A stretch of DNA of 64,000 nucleotides from Viridibacterium sp047600765. Its GTDB lineage: Bacteria; Pseudomonadota; Gammaproteobacteria; Burkholderiales; Rhodocyclaceae. The position numbers and the translations under genes are program-made. The DNA lies in the NCBI GenBank assembly GCA_047600765.1, contig JASGKF010000001.1, forward strand, positions 434,001 to 498,000. The letters run 5' to 3'. How positions within the stretch are numbered: the stretch's first letter is position 1; each line of letters begins with the position of its first letter. The notes beneath the pieces were generated by a model. That model ran no database searches, was not told the DNA's origin, and was given only the letters and a program-made list of their open reading frames with translations. Of the stretch, positions 1 to 9,168 are shown piece by piece.

Positions 1-21
1 CTGAGTCAGGCCTTCTGCAGA

Positions 22-56
22 AAAACAAACGGCGCCCGCGGGCGCCGTTTGTTTTT
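22..56 (-). terminator. Intrinsic terminator, probably bidirectional
   Basis: A perfect 16-bp inverted repeat (22-37 with 40-55) has a G+C-rich core and a 2-nt centre, with A and T runs on its outer ends. It lies 14 bp past the stop of the SPFH gene on the minus strand, and the flanking runs let it work in either direction. Confidence 0.85.
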
Positions 57-69
57 GTCGGGCGAGCGC

Positions 70-990
70 TCAGGCTTTCTTCGTCCCGACGATGCCCATG
101 GCTGCGGTGATCAGGCCTGCCATGTTGCCCATGTCGGCCGGCACCACCACGGTATTGCCTTCCTTGGCAATGCTGCCGAACGCGCCGACGTACTGTTCGG
201 CAACCTTCAGCTGGATGGCCTTCTCGCCACCTTCGGTCTGGATGGCCGCTGCGATGGAACGGATCGCCGATGCCGTGGCCTCGGCCACCAGCTTGATGGC
301 CTGTGCCTCACCTTCGGCGCGATTCACGGCGGCCTGACGCTCGCCATCCGAAATCATCACGGCCGACTTCTGCTCGCCTTCGGCCTTGTTCATGGCCTCT
401 TGACGCTGGCCTTCCGAACGCGCGATCAGCGCTCGCTTCTCGCGCTCAGCCTTGATCTGCAGCTCCATCGCGTGAAGGATGCTTTCGGGCGGCGTGATGT
501 CCTTGACCTCGTAGCGCAGCACCTTCACACCCCAGGCGCCAGATGCTTCATCGAGCGCCGACACCACGGCCTGGTTGATCTCGGTACGCGCCTCCAGCAA
601 ACGATCCAGCTCGCGTTTGCCCGCCTCCGAACGCAGCATGGTCTTGGCCAGCTGCTCGATGGCGAACTCGTAGTTGGCGGTGCCGTACGAAGCCAGCTGC
701 GGATCGGTCACCTGGTAATACAGGATGCCGTCGATCTGCACCTGCGTGTTGTCGCGGGTGATACAGGTCTGCGGCGCCACATCCATCGGCACCTCCTTGA
801 TCGAGTGCTTGTAGGCCACGCGATCAATGAAAGGCACCAGGAAGTGCAGCCCTGCGTCCAGTTGCTCGTTGAATTTGCCGAGGCGTTCGATGATGAACAC
901 CGTCTGCTGCGGCACGATTCGAACAGCGCGGACCACGAAGATGAAAGCAATGATCAGCAAACCGAGGGCGAGGAAAGATACATTCGTCAT
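70..990 (-). CDS. SPFH/Band 7 membrane protein (paraslipin/QmcA-like)
   Basis: The 306-residue product has one N-terminal membrane segment (about residues 4-22), then a Band 7/SPFH domain to about residue 190. A charged helical stretch with repeated Ala-Glu-Gly units follows (about 190-250), as in stomatin/paraslipin oligomers. SPFH proteins form ring-like assemblies in the inner membrane and often affect membrane proteases. Directly upstream on the same strand is an NfeD-type gene, the usual partner of slipins, so the two probably form an operon transcribed toward position 70. A strong terminator follows the stop. The family call is firm; the exact cellular role is not deducible. Confidence 0.9.
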   Translation of the reverse strand: MTNVSFLALGLLIIAFIFVVRAVRIVPQQTVFIIERLGKFNEQLDAGLHFLVPFIDRVAYKHSIKEVPMDVAPQTCITRDNTQVQIDGILYYQVTDPQLASYGTANYEFAIEQLAKTMLRSEAGKRELDRLLEARTEINQAVVSALDEASGAWGVKVLRYEVKDITPPESILHAMELQIKAEREKRALIARSEGQRQEAMNKAEGEQKSAVMISDGERQAAVNRAEGEAQAIKLVAEATASAIRSIAAAIQTEGGEKAIQLKVAEQYVGAFGSIAKEGNTVVVPADMGNMAGLITAAMGIVGTKKA

Positions 991-1062
991 ACGTCGTTAC
1001 TCCCGTCTGTGTCAGCGTAAAAATCCGGCCCGGCGCCCGGGCCACGGCTCAGGTCAGACCTG

Positions 1063-1467
1063 TCAGTTCTTGAGTGAAATCCCGACTTCGAGCACATTGC
1101 CCTGGCGGCCCAGCACTTCCAGCTTTTCACCCACCACGGCCGAAGTCGGGCCATTGGCATCCCACTCAGTGCCACGCCAGCGCACGCGCAGCTTGCCGGG
1201 CACGATGACCTGCGCCACCTCGACATTGCCACCACCCTGGTCCTGCGGCATGGCGGCCGCCGGCTCGGGCTTGAAGCGGCGAACGAACAGCGCACCCAGC
1301 ACGCCGACCAGTGCTGCGGCCACGCATTGCCAGCTCAGCTCGAAACCCGTCCACGACAGTGCTGCAGCCGCAGCGCCCGCAATGCCGATGACCAACAGGT
1401 ACAGCGTACCCGTCATCATTTCCGCCACGATGGCGCCTACCGCGACCACCAACCAGAAAAGCGTCAT
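1063..1467 (-). CDS. NfeD-like membrane protein
   Basis: About 134 residues. The N-terminal half is strongly hydrophobic (two to three helices, roughly residues 3-65). The C-terminal half is a small beta domain rich in Val, Gly and Arg, typical of the OB-fold of short NfeD (NfeD1b) proteins. The ATG at 1467 is chosen because GAGGAGA lies just upstream; a longer in-frame opening to 1569 adds only an unlikely basic leader. It precedes the SPFH gene on the same strand with a 72-bp gap, the standard NfeD-slipin pairing. Confidence 0.85.
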   Translation of the reverse strand: MTLFWLVVAVGAIVAEMMTGTLYLLVIGIAGAAAAALSWTGFELSWQCVAAALVGVLGALFVRRFKPEPAAAMPQDQGGGNVEVAQVIVPGKLRVRWRGTEWDANGPTSAVVGEKLEVLGRQGNVLEVGISLKN

Positions 1468-1551
1468 GCACATCTCCTCTCGGGCAACCGGAATGGCTGC
1501 ATGGCGGAGATTATCCCAGCCCCGTGACAGCTCGGGGGTACACTTGGGCAA

Positions 1552-2602
1552 ATGGATGCACACGATCAAACCCCCGGCACGGACCTCGATACATCAACAG
1601 CGGAACAGCCTTTCGCCTCGCTGACCCCGTCTGCGCTGCTCGACGCCATCGACAGCCTTGGCCTGCGAACCGACGGCCGCTTGCACGCACTCAACAGCTT
1701 CGAGAACCGCGTATACCAGGTCGGCATCGAAGCGGACGATGGCAGCGCCGCGCCGATGCTGATCGCCAAGTTCTATCGCCCCGGCCGCTGGACGGATGCG
1801 TCGATACGCGAGGAACACCGCTTTACGCGGCAACTGGCCGAAGCAGAAATCCAGGTCGCAGCCCCGCTCGCCTTCAACGATGAAACCCTGCATCACGTCG
1901 GCGATTTCCGCTTTGCGCTCTACCCGCGTCTGCGTGGCCGGCCGCCGGAACTCAGCGACCTCGATGCGCTGACCTGGATGGGCCGCTTCATTGGCCGCAT
2001 ACACGCTGTCGGCGCACGCAGTGCGTTCAAGGAACGCCCTGCGCTGAGCCTGGCGCGCTTTGGTGACGAGCCCTTGCAATGGCTGGCCACGCAGGACCTC
2101 GTGCCGCCCGAGTTACGCGAGGCCTGGCACATCACGGCCGAGCGCGCATTGCAGATTGCACGACAGCGCTTTGCCGATGCGGGACAAGTCCGGACGTTGC
2201 GCATCCACGGCGACTGCCATGCCGGCAACATCCTGTGGGCGGACGATGGCCCATGGTTCGTTCGACTTCGATGACTGCTGCAGCGGCCCTGCGGTGCAGG
2301 ACCTGTGGCTGCTGCTGTCAGGCGAACGCGAAGCCATGTCGCTGCAGCTGGGTGCGGTGCTGCGCGGCTATCGCCAGTTCCACGATTTCGACCTGCGCGA
2401 GCTGGGACTCATCGAAGCCCTGCGCACGCTGCGCCTCATCCACTATGCCGCCTGGATTGGCCGGCGCTGGCACGATCCGGCCTTCCCGATTGCCTTCCCG
2501 TGGTTCGGCTCTGCCCGTTACTGGCAAGACCGCATCCTCGAACTGAAGGAGCAGATTGCCGCCATGGAAGAGGAACCCCTGCAGCCGGCGGATCCCGTAT
2601 GA
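1552..2602 (+). CDS. srkA: SrkA/YihE-type stress response kinase (frameshifted as sequenced)
   Basis: This APH/choline-kinase-fold Ser/Thr kinase resembles SrkA (RdoA, YihE). The first reading runs 1552-2274 and includes the catalytic loop HGDCHAGNILW. One extra base at about 2261 then breaks the frame, and the rest continues in the next frame from FDFDD to the stop at 2600-2602. Removing one T restores W-F-V-D-F-D-D and a product of about 349 residues, close to family length. The break falls on the metal-binding DFDD segment, so the gene as written would be dead; a sequencing error is more likely. The stop overlaps the next start (ATGA). Confidence 0.85.
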
Positions 2603-2982
2603 AGGCCAAAGCCGATGTCTGCCCCTGTGGCAACGCGAGCTACGCGGCCTGCTGTGGCCGCTACCACGCCGGCGAAGCGGCGCCGAATGCCGAAGCCCTG
2701 ATGCGTTCGCGTTACAGCGCCTATGTGCTGCGGCTGTCGCCGTACCTGCTGGACACCTGGCATCCGGACACCCGACCCGCCTCGCTGGATCTCGATGACG
2801 ATCCCTGCCAGTGGATAGGCCTGCAGGTGCTCTCCCATGCCCTGCAGGACGACAGCCATGCCACCGTCGCCTTCGTGGCCCGCTACCGCATCAATGGCCG
2901 CGCCCATCGCCTGAGCGAGCTGAGCCGCTTCGTGAAACAGGACGGACGCTGGTTCTACGTCGATGGCGATACGAGCGAATGA
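2599..2982 (+). CDS. YchJ/UPF0225-type SEC-C motif protein
   Basis: A 127-residue small cytosolic protein. It starts with a Cys-rich segment (CPCGNASYAACCGRYH) that resembles a SEC-C zinc-binding motif. It then has the conserved MRSRYSAYV segment and a C-terminal NTF2-like part ending in GRWFYVDGD, characteristic of the YchJ family. The function of this family is unknown. The ATG at 2599 overlaps the srkA stop, so the two are probably translationally coupled. Confidence 0.85.
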   Translation: MKAKADVCPCGNASYAACCGRYHAGEAAPNAEALMRSRYSAYVLRLSPYLLDTWHPDTRPASLDLDDDPCQWIGLQVLSHALQDDSHATVAFVARYRINGRAHRLSELSRFVKQDGRWFYVDGDTSE

Positions 2983-3075
2983 ACCGGGCGGGCTGAAATC
3001 CCCTCCGGGAACACCCTCATTGCGGTGCACCATCCGCAAACCATACTGAAAAATCGTCCCCACCGAGGCATAGCC

Positions 3076-3525
3076 ATGGGTTCAAGCAGAGCCTTGCCGC
3101 GAGCCTACCTGCGCCACCCCGCCGACATCCCCATCGAGATCCGTGCCCAACCCATTCTTGAAGCGGCGCCGCGTCGCCTCAAGGATGTCGGCATGGGCGG
3201 ATTGGCCTGTCGTTCGGACAAGGCGCTGGAAGTCGGCACGCCCGTAGAAGTCAGTATCGAGCTGGTCGAACCGCCCTTCACGGCCGAAGGTCGCGTCGCC
3301 TGGTGCAAACGCTGCGGAGCGCATCACGAGGTCGGCATCCAGTTCACCAACGCCGACGACGCCTTTGCAGCGCGCATGGTCGAGCAGGTTTGCCACATCG
3401 AGCAGTACCGGCAGGATGCCCTGCGTTGCGAAGGACGCGTGATTGACGGGCGCACCGCCGCGCTGGAATGGATAGACCAGCACGCGGCGAACTTCCCTTC
3501 CGTGTCGGAATTCAAGTACGACTAG
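3076..3525 (+). CDS. PilZ-domain protein, putative c-di-GMP effector
   Basis: About 149 residues with a PilZ fold. An RxxxR motif (RAYLR) sits near residues 8-12, and a D-x-G-x-G-G version of the usual D/N-x-S-x-x-G motif follows about 30 residues later. These are the c-di-GMP contact sites of PilZ domains; Gly replacing Ser in the second motif could alter affinity. The ATG at 3076 is preferred because GAGG lies about 8 bases upstream; a GTG at 3025 is an alternative. It is convergent with a chemoreceptor gene, with a hairpin between them. A diguanylate cyclase lies about 6 kb away. Confidence 0.75.
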   Translation: MGSSRALPRAYLRHPADIPIEIRAQPILEAAPRRLKDVGMGGLACRSDKALEVGTPVEVSIELVEPPFTAEGRVAWCKRCGAHHEVGIQFTNADDAFAARMVEQVCHIEQYRQDALRCEGRVIDGRTAALEWIDQHAANFPSVSEFKYD

Positions 3526-3550
3526 CGCAGCGCCCGCAAGGGGCTGCGCT
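3524..3550. terminator. Hairpin between convergent PilZ and MCP genes
   Basis: AGCGCAGC and CCC arms pair across a GCAA-type loop with one bulged G. There is no clear T run, so this is a candidate rather than a canonical bidirectional terminator. Confidence 0.4.
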
Positions 3551-3555
3551 GTCGC

Positions 3556-5175
3556 TCAGACCTTGAACTGGTGCACCGTCTCGTTGAGCGCGTTCATGGC
3601 CGAGCGCGTCTGCTCGATCAGGCGATCGAGCGACTCGGCGTCGTTGCTCGCCTCCTGCACATCGCGACTGACCTGCTCGATGATGCGCGCGACCTCGTTC
3701 TGGGTACTGCGCTGGGCCGCCAGCGCATCGCGGATGCCATGCATGCCAGACACCACGTTTGCCGCCGCCGCCGGAATCTCGGCCACCGAGCGTGCCGAGC
3801 TGGATGCGCGTTCGATGCCGGCCGTCACCGCACTGACGCCGTTCTCAACGCCGCGCACGGCGTTCTCGCTGGCTGCGCGGATCTGTTCGATGCGCGAGAA
3901 GATCTGATCGGTCGAGCTGCTGGTGCGCTCGGCCAGCTTGCGCACCTCGTCGGCCACCACTGCGAAACCCCGTCCCTGCTCACCGGCACGCGCCGCCTCG
4001 ATGGCAGCGTTGAGTGCCAGCAAGTTGGTCTGGTCGGCAATATCGCGAATCGCCGAAGCGACACCGGAAATCTCGTTCGCCTCATGCGCCAGCGAGGTGA
4101 TGATGGCGGCGATTTCTTTCACCGTATGCGCGAGATTGTCGAACTCGCGCGTGCTGTTGGTGACGTCCTGCGCGCCGGCCTGCGAAATCTTGCCGGCCCG
4201 CTCCGCCGCACTGGCGGCATCTGACGCATTCTCGGCAATCACGTTGATGCTCTCGGCAGACTCCTCGAAGCCCGCCATCGCGCGCTGCATCAGGTTGCTC
4301 TGTTCACCGGCATTCGTGCGCACGCGGCTGGAGAGAGAGCCCAGCTCCTGCATGTGTTTATGGATGGTGCCGGCCGTGCTGTGCGACTGCGACACCACCG
4401 CACGCTGACGCACGATGAGCTGATTGAAGGCGGTCGCCACCTGCTGCACTTCCTGGCAACCCGCTTCGCTGAGGGTGACGGAAAGATTGCCGTCACGTGC
4501 GATGCGCGTTGTATCGGCAGCCATGCGTTGCAGCGGCGGTACGCTGGTCTGGTACACACGCCAGGCCACCACGCTGAGAATGCCCAACGCCAACGCCGCC
4601 CCCAGCCAGATAATGAAGCGCGCCTGGCTGACTGCCGCCGCATTGGCCTCCGTCTCGCTGGCCGCGTAGGCCTCGATGGCCTTGGTGAGATCGCCCAGTT
4701 TGGTCTCCAGCGCTTCGAAATCTGCCTGGAAGCGCTCCAGCTCGGCCGCACTGTCCTTGTCCGGTTGCGCCACGATGCGACGCGCTGCTTCGAAGTAGCG
4801 TTGCAGCGTGGGCTTGGTGTCGTCGGCAATCCTGCGTGCCTCGGGAGGCAAACGCGCCATGTTGTCGTTGAAGAGCTTTTCGAGGTCGCCTGCGTGCTCT
4901 TCCAGATCCTTGCGTGCCGAAGCCACGCCGTCCTGGTTGCCCTGCGTGACGAACAGAAGCACCGCCAGCACGTCGGCGCGCACGGCATCGTGATTCATGT
5001 CGACATCGGCCTGCTGCTGGGTAATGCGGCCCGTATCCAGCAACTTGGTGTTGGCATCGAGCAGGCGCGAAATATTGATCTGGGCAAGCACCGTGATGAC
5101 GAGGATGCCGGTCAGGGCACAGATGGCAATCGTCATCAGCAGGCTGCGCAGCGAAAGACTGGAATGGGTGGGCAT
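3556..5175 (-). CDS. Methyl-accepting chemotaxis protein
   Basis: About 539 residues: N-terminal membrane helix (about 13-32), a periplasmic helical sensor region (about 35-185), a second membrane helix (about 186-206), a HAMP-like segment, and a long cytoplasmic signalling hairpin. The highly conserved tip DQTNLLALNAAIEAARAGEQ lies near residue 381-400. The C-terminus lacks the pentapeptide that tethers CheR/CheB in enterics. The ATG at 5175 is preceded by GGAGGAG, while a longer opening to 5202 has no ribosome site. A sigma-28-like promoter lies just upstream, which suits a chemotaxis gene. The ligand is unknown. Confidence 0.93.
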   Translation of the reverse strand: MPTHSSLSLRSLLMTIAICALTGILVITVLAQINISRLLDANTKLLDTGRITQQQADVDMNHDAVRADVLAVLLFVTQGNQDGVASARKDLEEHAGDLEKLFNDNMARLPPEARRIADDTKPTLQRYFEAARRIVAQPDKDSAAELERFQADFEALETKLGDLTKAIEAYAASETEANAAAVSQARFIIWLGAALALGILSVVAWRVYQTSVPPLQRMAADTTRIARDGNLSVTLSEAGCQEVQQVATAFNQLIVRQRAVVSQSHSTAGTIHKHMQELGSLSSRVRTNAGEQSNLMQRAMAGFEESAESINVIAENASDAASAAERAGKISQAGAQDVTNSTREFDNLAHTVKEIAAIITSLAHEANEISGVASAIRDIADQTNLLALNAAIEAARAGEQGRGFAVVADEVRKLAERTSSSTDQIFSRIEQIRAASENAVRGVENGVSAVTAGIERASSSARSVAEIPAAAANVVSGMHGIRDALAAQRSTQNEVARIIEQVSRDVQEASNDAESLDRLIEQTRSAMNALNETVHQFKV

Positions 5176-5208
5176 GGAAGCTCCTCCGCCATGAAGGTTC
5201 AACTGCTC

Positions 5209-5236
5209 ATAACGGCGCGGATGCCGATACCCTTTA
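5209..5236 (-). promoter_or_regulatory. Putative sigma-28 (FliA) promoter for the MCP gene
   Basis: On the minus strand TAAAGGGT (5236-5229) is followed after 12 bases by GCCGTTAT (5216-5209). The FliA consensus is TAAAGTTT-N11-GCCGATAA, so both elements are good matches and the spacer is one base long. The start codon is about 34 bp downstream. Confidence 0.5.
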
Positions 5237-5370
5237 GCTATGGGCCGGCAATATCCCTCATGGGCGGAACCCGCTGCCGCCGGGATTGTCTGTGCCGCAC
5301 GGGGCCAGCTCCTTGGCCGGTGCTATCCTCGCTGCCTCGCAGCTTTCCCGCCTTCCTTCCGGATCCCGCC

Positions 5371-7806
5371 ATGCCTCTCCTGCGCATTCCGTTCGCCGGC
5401 ACGCTTGCCGCCCTGTTACTGTCCCTCAGCTGTATCACCGCCCTGGCGGCCGACGACAAGAGCATCGTCGAGCAACGCATCCAGGCATTGAACGGCAAGC
5501 TCGCCAACGAACACCCCCGACTGCTGATCCGTCCCGCCGACGTCCCAGCCCTACGCAAATCCCTGCTGGAAACGCTGCCTGCACAGTCCGACACGGCCGC
5601 CCTAGCCAAGCTCGCCCTGGCACCGCTCGACAACAAGCCCCTGCCGCCACAACCGCTTGCCGTGTCCAACGGCACCGACGAAGGCAGCAAGGCCTGGCGC
5701 GAGGGCTACCAGACGGCCAGCGACACCGGCAACCAGGCCTGGCGCTATGCCTTGGGCTGGCAGCTGAAGAACGACGCCCAGTACGGCCGCGAGGCCGCGC
5801 GCTGGTTGCTGCACCTTGCCAGCTGGAAGATCGACCGCGAGGTGCTGCGCACCAACGACGAGCTGTTCATCCAGCACCTGCGCCCGATGATCTTCGCTTA
5901 CGACTGGGCCTACGACGCCCTGACACCCGAAGAGCGTGCCACCGTGCGCAGCGCCCTCGAAGCCCGCCTCAAGCTGCTCGCCGAGCACATCCAGCCGAAG
6001 TTCTCGCTGACCCAGCCGACGCCGCCCGACAACTCGCTGAGTCACCCGATGCGCTTCATCTCGACCCTGGGGCTCGGTGGTCTCGCGCTGTACCACGACA
6101 CCGCCGCAGCGCCGGGCTGGGTGGCTTGGGCCTACGAGTACTACAACCGCCAGTTCCCGGTGTGGGGCGGCGACGCTGGCGGCTGGGCCGAGGGACTCAA
6201 CTACTGGGCGACCGGCATGACGCAGCACCTGCGTTTCCTCGAAGCCATGCAGTTGCAAGGCTTTGGCGAACCGCTGGCACGCCCCTTCTTCCGCAATACC
6301 CCCTGGTTCGCCACCTACTTCCAGATGCCCTACGGCGGCAGCTCGTTCGGCGACCTCACCAACGTCATGGCGCCCACGCCCAGCATGGCCCTGCTGCTCG
6401 AAAAATTTGCACTGCAACAGCAGGACCCGTACCTGCTGCAGGCAGGGCGCCTGTTCTCCAGCAAGCTGCCGACAGCCTTCAATTACTACGAGTACGGTGC
6501 CATCGACGCCCTGCTGCACCTGTTCCGCCGCGGGCAGTCGCAACTGGTCGAAGCCGAGCTCTACCAGCTGCCACGTGCGCGTCTTTTCGACGACATCGGC
6601 TGGGTTGCCATGCACGGCAAACTGGGTGACAAGGCCACCGACGTCATGATGGGCTTCAAGTCCAGCCCCTTCGGTTCGGCCAGCCACAGCTTCTCCGACC
6701 AGAACAGCTTCGTCATCAACGCCTTCGGCGAACCGCTGGCGATCAGCTCTGGCTACCGCGAGTACTACGACAGCCCGCACCACAAAGGCTGGACACGTAC
6801 GACGGCCGCCAAGAACGCCATCCTCGTTGGCGGCGAGGGCCAGCCGATAAAACAAGCCAACGCAAAAGGCCGCATTGCCCGCTTCATCACCAGCGACCAG
6901 GCCAGCTATGTGTTGGGCGACGCGCGCGAAGCCTATGCCGGCAAACTGTCGCAGGCGCTGCGCCACGTGTTCTTCATCGACAAGCGTTACTGGGTAATGC
7001 TCGACGAGCTGGCAACCGACGAAGCGCGCAACTTCCAGTGGCTGATGCACGCCCGCGAAAAAATGCAGATCGACGAGGACCGCAACTTCGTGCAGATCGC
7101 CAAGGGCGCTGCACGTCTGGATGTGCACTTCCTCTCCCCCACGACTGGTCAGCTCGCCTTCCGCCAGACCGATCAGTTTGCTGTTCCCGTCGCCAACGGC
7201 TATGAAAAACGCATGCCCAACGAATGGCACATGACAGCAGAAACGAAGAAAGAGACACGCAGCCAGAACTTCTTCTCGGTGCTGTTTCCGCGTCGCGACG
7301 GCTACACCGGCGATGAAGCCAGAGTGCGCCAGCTGTCCGCCCGCAGCGGCTTCGCAGCCGCCGTCACCCACAACGCTGGCATGGACCGCATCTATTTCGC
7401 ACGCGACCGCGACGGCAGCATCCGCGCTGAAGGCCTGACCGCCGATGCGCGCGCCGCCTGGCTCGGCGAACGCGGTGAGGACACGCGCCTGCTGCTCGTG
7501 GATGCGCGTCGCTTCCACGAGAAGAAAGTGTACTTCGAGGCCAGCAAGACACTCAGCATGGAAGGCTATTTCAACTGGTCTGTCTTCAACGTGCGCTTCC
7601 TCGAACCGCCACCGGAAGGCACCACGATCCGCTTCCGTATCAGCCTGCCACCACGGTCGCTGACCGGCGTGCCGAAGAATGACTGGGTCTATGACGATGA
7701 CACCCAGACGCTGGACATCAAGCTGAGACCTTCAACATCCCTGCTGCGCATCGTCCCGGCTCGCCCCTTCGACGCCGAAGACAATCCCAATCCCCTGCTG
7801 CGCTGA
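5371..7806 (+). CDS. Secreted heparinase II/III-like polysaccharide-degrading protein (DUF4962-like)
   Basis: The 811-residue product begins with a Sec signal peptide (cleavage likely after the ALA near residue 21-23). An all-helical alpha/alpha-toroid region follows (HPRLLIRP near the start; GGDAGGWAEGLNYWATG in the middle). The C-terminal half is beta-rich with NSFVINAFGEPL, typical of heparinase II/III-type lyases. Substrate is unknown; alginate, glycosaminoglycan-like and exopolysaccharide substrates are all possible. The ATG at 5371 is chosen because upstream codons are the shadow of the opposite-strand MCP gene. The stop overlaps the next start (TGATG), which suggests coupling with the downstream MFS carrier. 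Confidence 0.75.
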   Translation: MPLLRIPFAGTLAALLLSLSCITALAADDKSIVEQRIQALNGKLANEHPRLLIRPADVPALRKSLLETLPAQSDTAALAKLALAPLDNKPLPPQPLAVSNGTDEGSKAWREGYQTASDTGNQAWRYALGWQLKNDAQYGREAARWLLHLASWKIDREVLRTNDELFIQHLRPMIFAYDWAYDALTPEERATVRSALEARLKLLAEHIQPKFSLTQPTPPDNSLSHPMRFISTLGLGGLALYHDTAAAPGWVAWAYEYYNRQFPVWGGDAGGWAEGLNYWATGMTQHLRFLEAMQLQGFGEPLARPFFRNTPWFATYFQMPYGGSSFGDLTNVMAPTPSMALLLEKFALQQQDPYLLQAGRLFSSKLPTAFNYYEYGAIDALLHLFRRGQSQLVEAELYQLPRARLFDDIGWVAMHGKLGDKATDVMMGFKSSPFGSASHSFSDQNSFVINAFGEPLAISSGYREYYDSPHHKGWTRTTAAKNAILVGGEGQPIKQANAKGRIARFITSDQASYVLGDAREAYAGKLSQALRHVFFIDKRYWVMLDELATDEARNFQWLMHAREKMQIDEDRNFVQIAKGAARLDVHFLSPTTGQLAFRQTDQFAVPVANGYEKRMPNEWHMTAETKKETRSQNFFSVLFPRRDGYTGDEARVRQLSARSGFAAAVTHNAGMDRIYFARDRDGSIRAEGLTADARAAWLGERGEDTRLLLVDARRFHEKKVYFEASKTLSMEGYFNWSVFNVRFLEPPPEGTTIRFRISLPPRSLTGVPKNDWVYDDDTQTLDIKLRPSTSLLRIVPARPFDAEDNPNPLLR

Positions 7807-9035
7807 TGGCGGACGATTTTTCCCTGCTTGCTCACCGCCCCTTCCGCAACTACTGGCTGGGGCGCATCAGCAGTGTGATGGGCAACAACATCCTGGCCGT
7901 CGCCATCGGCTGGCAGATGTATGACATGACCCGCAGCGCCATGGATCTGGGCATGGTCGGTTTGTTCCAGTTCCTGCCCGCGCTGCTGTTCACGCTGGTG
8001 GTCGGCCAGGTTGCCGACCGCTTCGACCGCCGGCGCGTGCTGGGTCTCTGCCTGCTGCTGCAGGTACTGGTCGTCAGTGCGTTGCTGGCTGGCACCATGG
8101 GCCACTGGCTCACGCGCGAAGTCCTGTTCGTTGCATCGTTCCTCATTGGTACGGCCAAGGCCTTCCAGATGCCCACGCAGCAAGCACTCGCCCCGCTGGT
8201 CGTGCCGCCCGAAGTCCTGCCCCGCGCGCTGGCCACAAGCTCGTCTGGCGTGCAGTTCGCCATCATTACCGGCCCGGCGATCGGCGGCTGGCTTTACGTC
8301 GCAGGTGCCGAAGTGGTCTATGCCCTCTGCGCGGCGCTGGGCCTGCTGTCCATCATCGTCTTCCAGCGTGTCGAAGCGCGCCCGCAAGTGGTGCTGCGCG
8401 AACCCGTGAGCCTGCGAAACCTGTTCGCCGGCGTGGACTTCATCTGGCACCGCAAGGCCGTGCTCGGCGCCATCTCGCTGGACCTGTTCGCCGTATTGCT
8501 GGGCGGGGCAACCGCCCTGTTGCCCATCTTTGCGCGCGACATCCTGCTCGTCGGCCCGCTGGGTCTGGGCCTGTTGCGCAGCGCTCCGGCCGCTGGTGCC
8601 CTGCTCACGTCACTGTGGCTGGCCCGCCATCCGGTCAAGCGTCGCGTCGGCAAGATCATGTTTGCCTCGGTAGCCGTCTACGGCGTAGCCACCCTCGTCT
8701 TTGCGTTTTCAGAGTCTTTCGTCCTGTCCCTGCTCGCGCTGGCCATCAGCGGTGCGGGTGACATGGTCAGCGTGGTCATCCGTCAATCGCTGGTGCAGCT
8801 AGAAACACCAGACGACATGCGTGGCCGCGTCAGCGCCGTCAATTCCATCTTCATCGGCGCCTCGAACCAGCTGGGGGAGTTCGAGTCCGGTGTCACAGCC
8901 GCCTGGTGGGGCGCCGTCACCTCTGTCGCCGTGGGCAGCGTCGGCACCCTGCTGGTCGTCGCCACCTGGATGGGCGCTTTCCCCGAATTGCGCAAGCGCG
9001 AGACCCTGCAAGGCGGTCCGACCAGTCAGACCTGA
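7806..9035 (+). CDS. MFS transporter (EntS/MFS_3-like)
   Basis: A 409-residue integral membrane protein with about 12 hydrophobic helices. The MFS cytoplasmic loop signature after helix 2 reads GQVADRFDRRRVLG, and a second copy-like loop (DMRGRVSAVNSIFIGASN) lies near the C-terminus, as in the MFS_3/EntS group. Its start overlaps the stop of the heparinase-like gene, so it may move oligosaccharide or a related metabolite linked to that enzyme. EntS relatives are mostly exporters, so direction cannot be settled here. Confidence 0.85.
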   Translation: MADDFSLLAHRPFRNYWLGRISSVMGNNILAVAIGWQMYDMTRSAMDLGMVGLFQFLPALLFTLVVGQVADRFDRRRVLGLCLLLQVLVVSALLAGTMGHWLTREVLFVASFLIGTAKAFQMPTQQALAPLVVPPEVLPRALATSSSGVQFAIITGPAIGGWLYVAGAEVVYALCAALGLLSIIVFQRVEARPQVVLREPVSLRNLFAGVDFIWHRKAVLGAISLDLFAVLLGGATALLPIFARDILLVGPLGLGLLRSAPAAGALLTSLWLARHPVKRRVGKIMFASVAVYGVATLVFAFSESFVLSLLALAISGAGDMVSVVIRQSLVQLETPDDMRGRVSAVNSIFIGASNQLGEFESGVTAAWWGAVTSVAVGSVGTLLVVATWMGAFPELRKRETLQGGPTSQT

Positions 9036-9168
9036 GGGCCCGGGCTCGGCAAGCAAGGCCGAGCGCCCCACTTTCGAGGGAGGGGACTACCCACCTTTAC
9101 GGCAAATCCCTCTATGATTTGCGGCAAGCATAACTAGACAAGGCGACGTCAGCGCCGACCCGCAACCC

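Noticed and set aside
4354..5370. N-terminal extension of the heparinase-like gene
   Set aside because: It is antisense to the chemoreceptor, and the true start at 5371 gives a signal peptide.
5602..7518. A 638-codon open frame opposite the heparinase-like gene
   Set aside because: The plus strand encodes a clear secreted protein with a coupled neighbour; the mirror frame has no domain.
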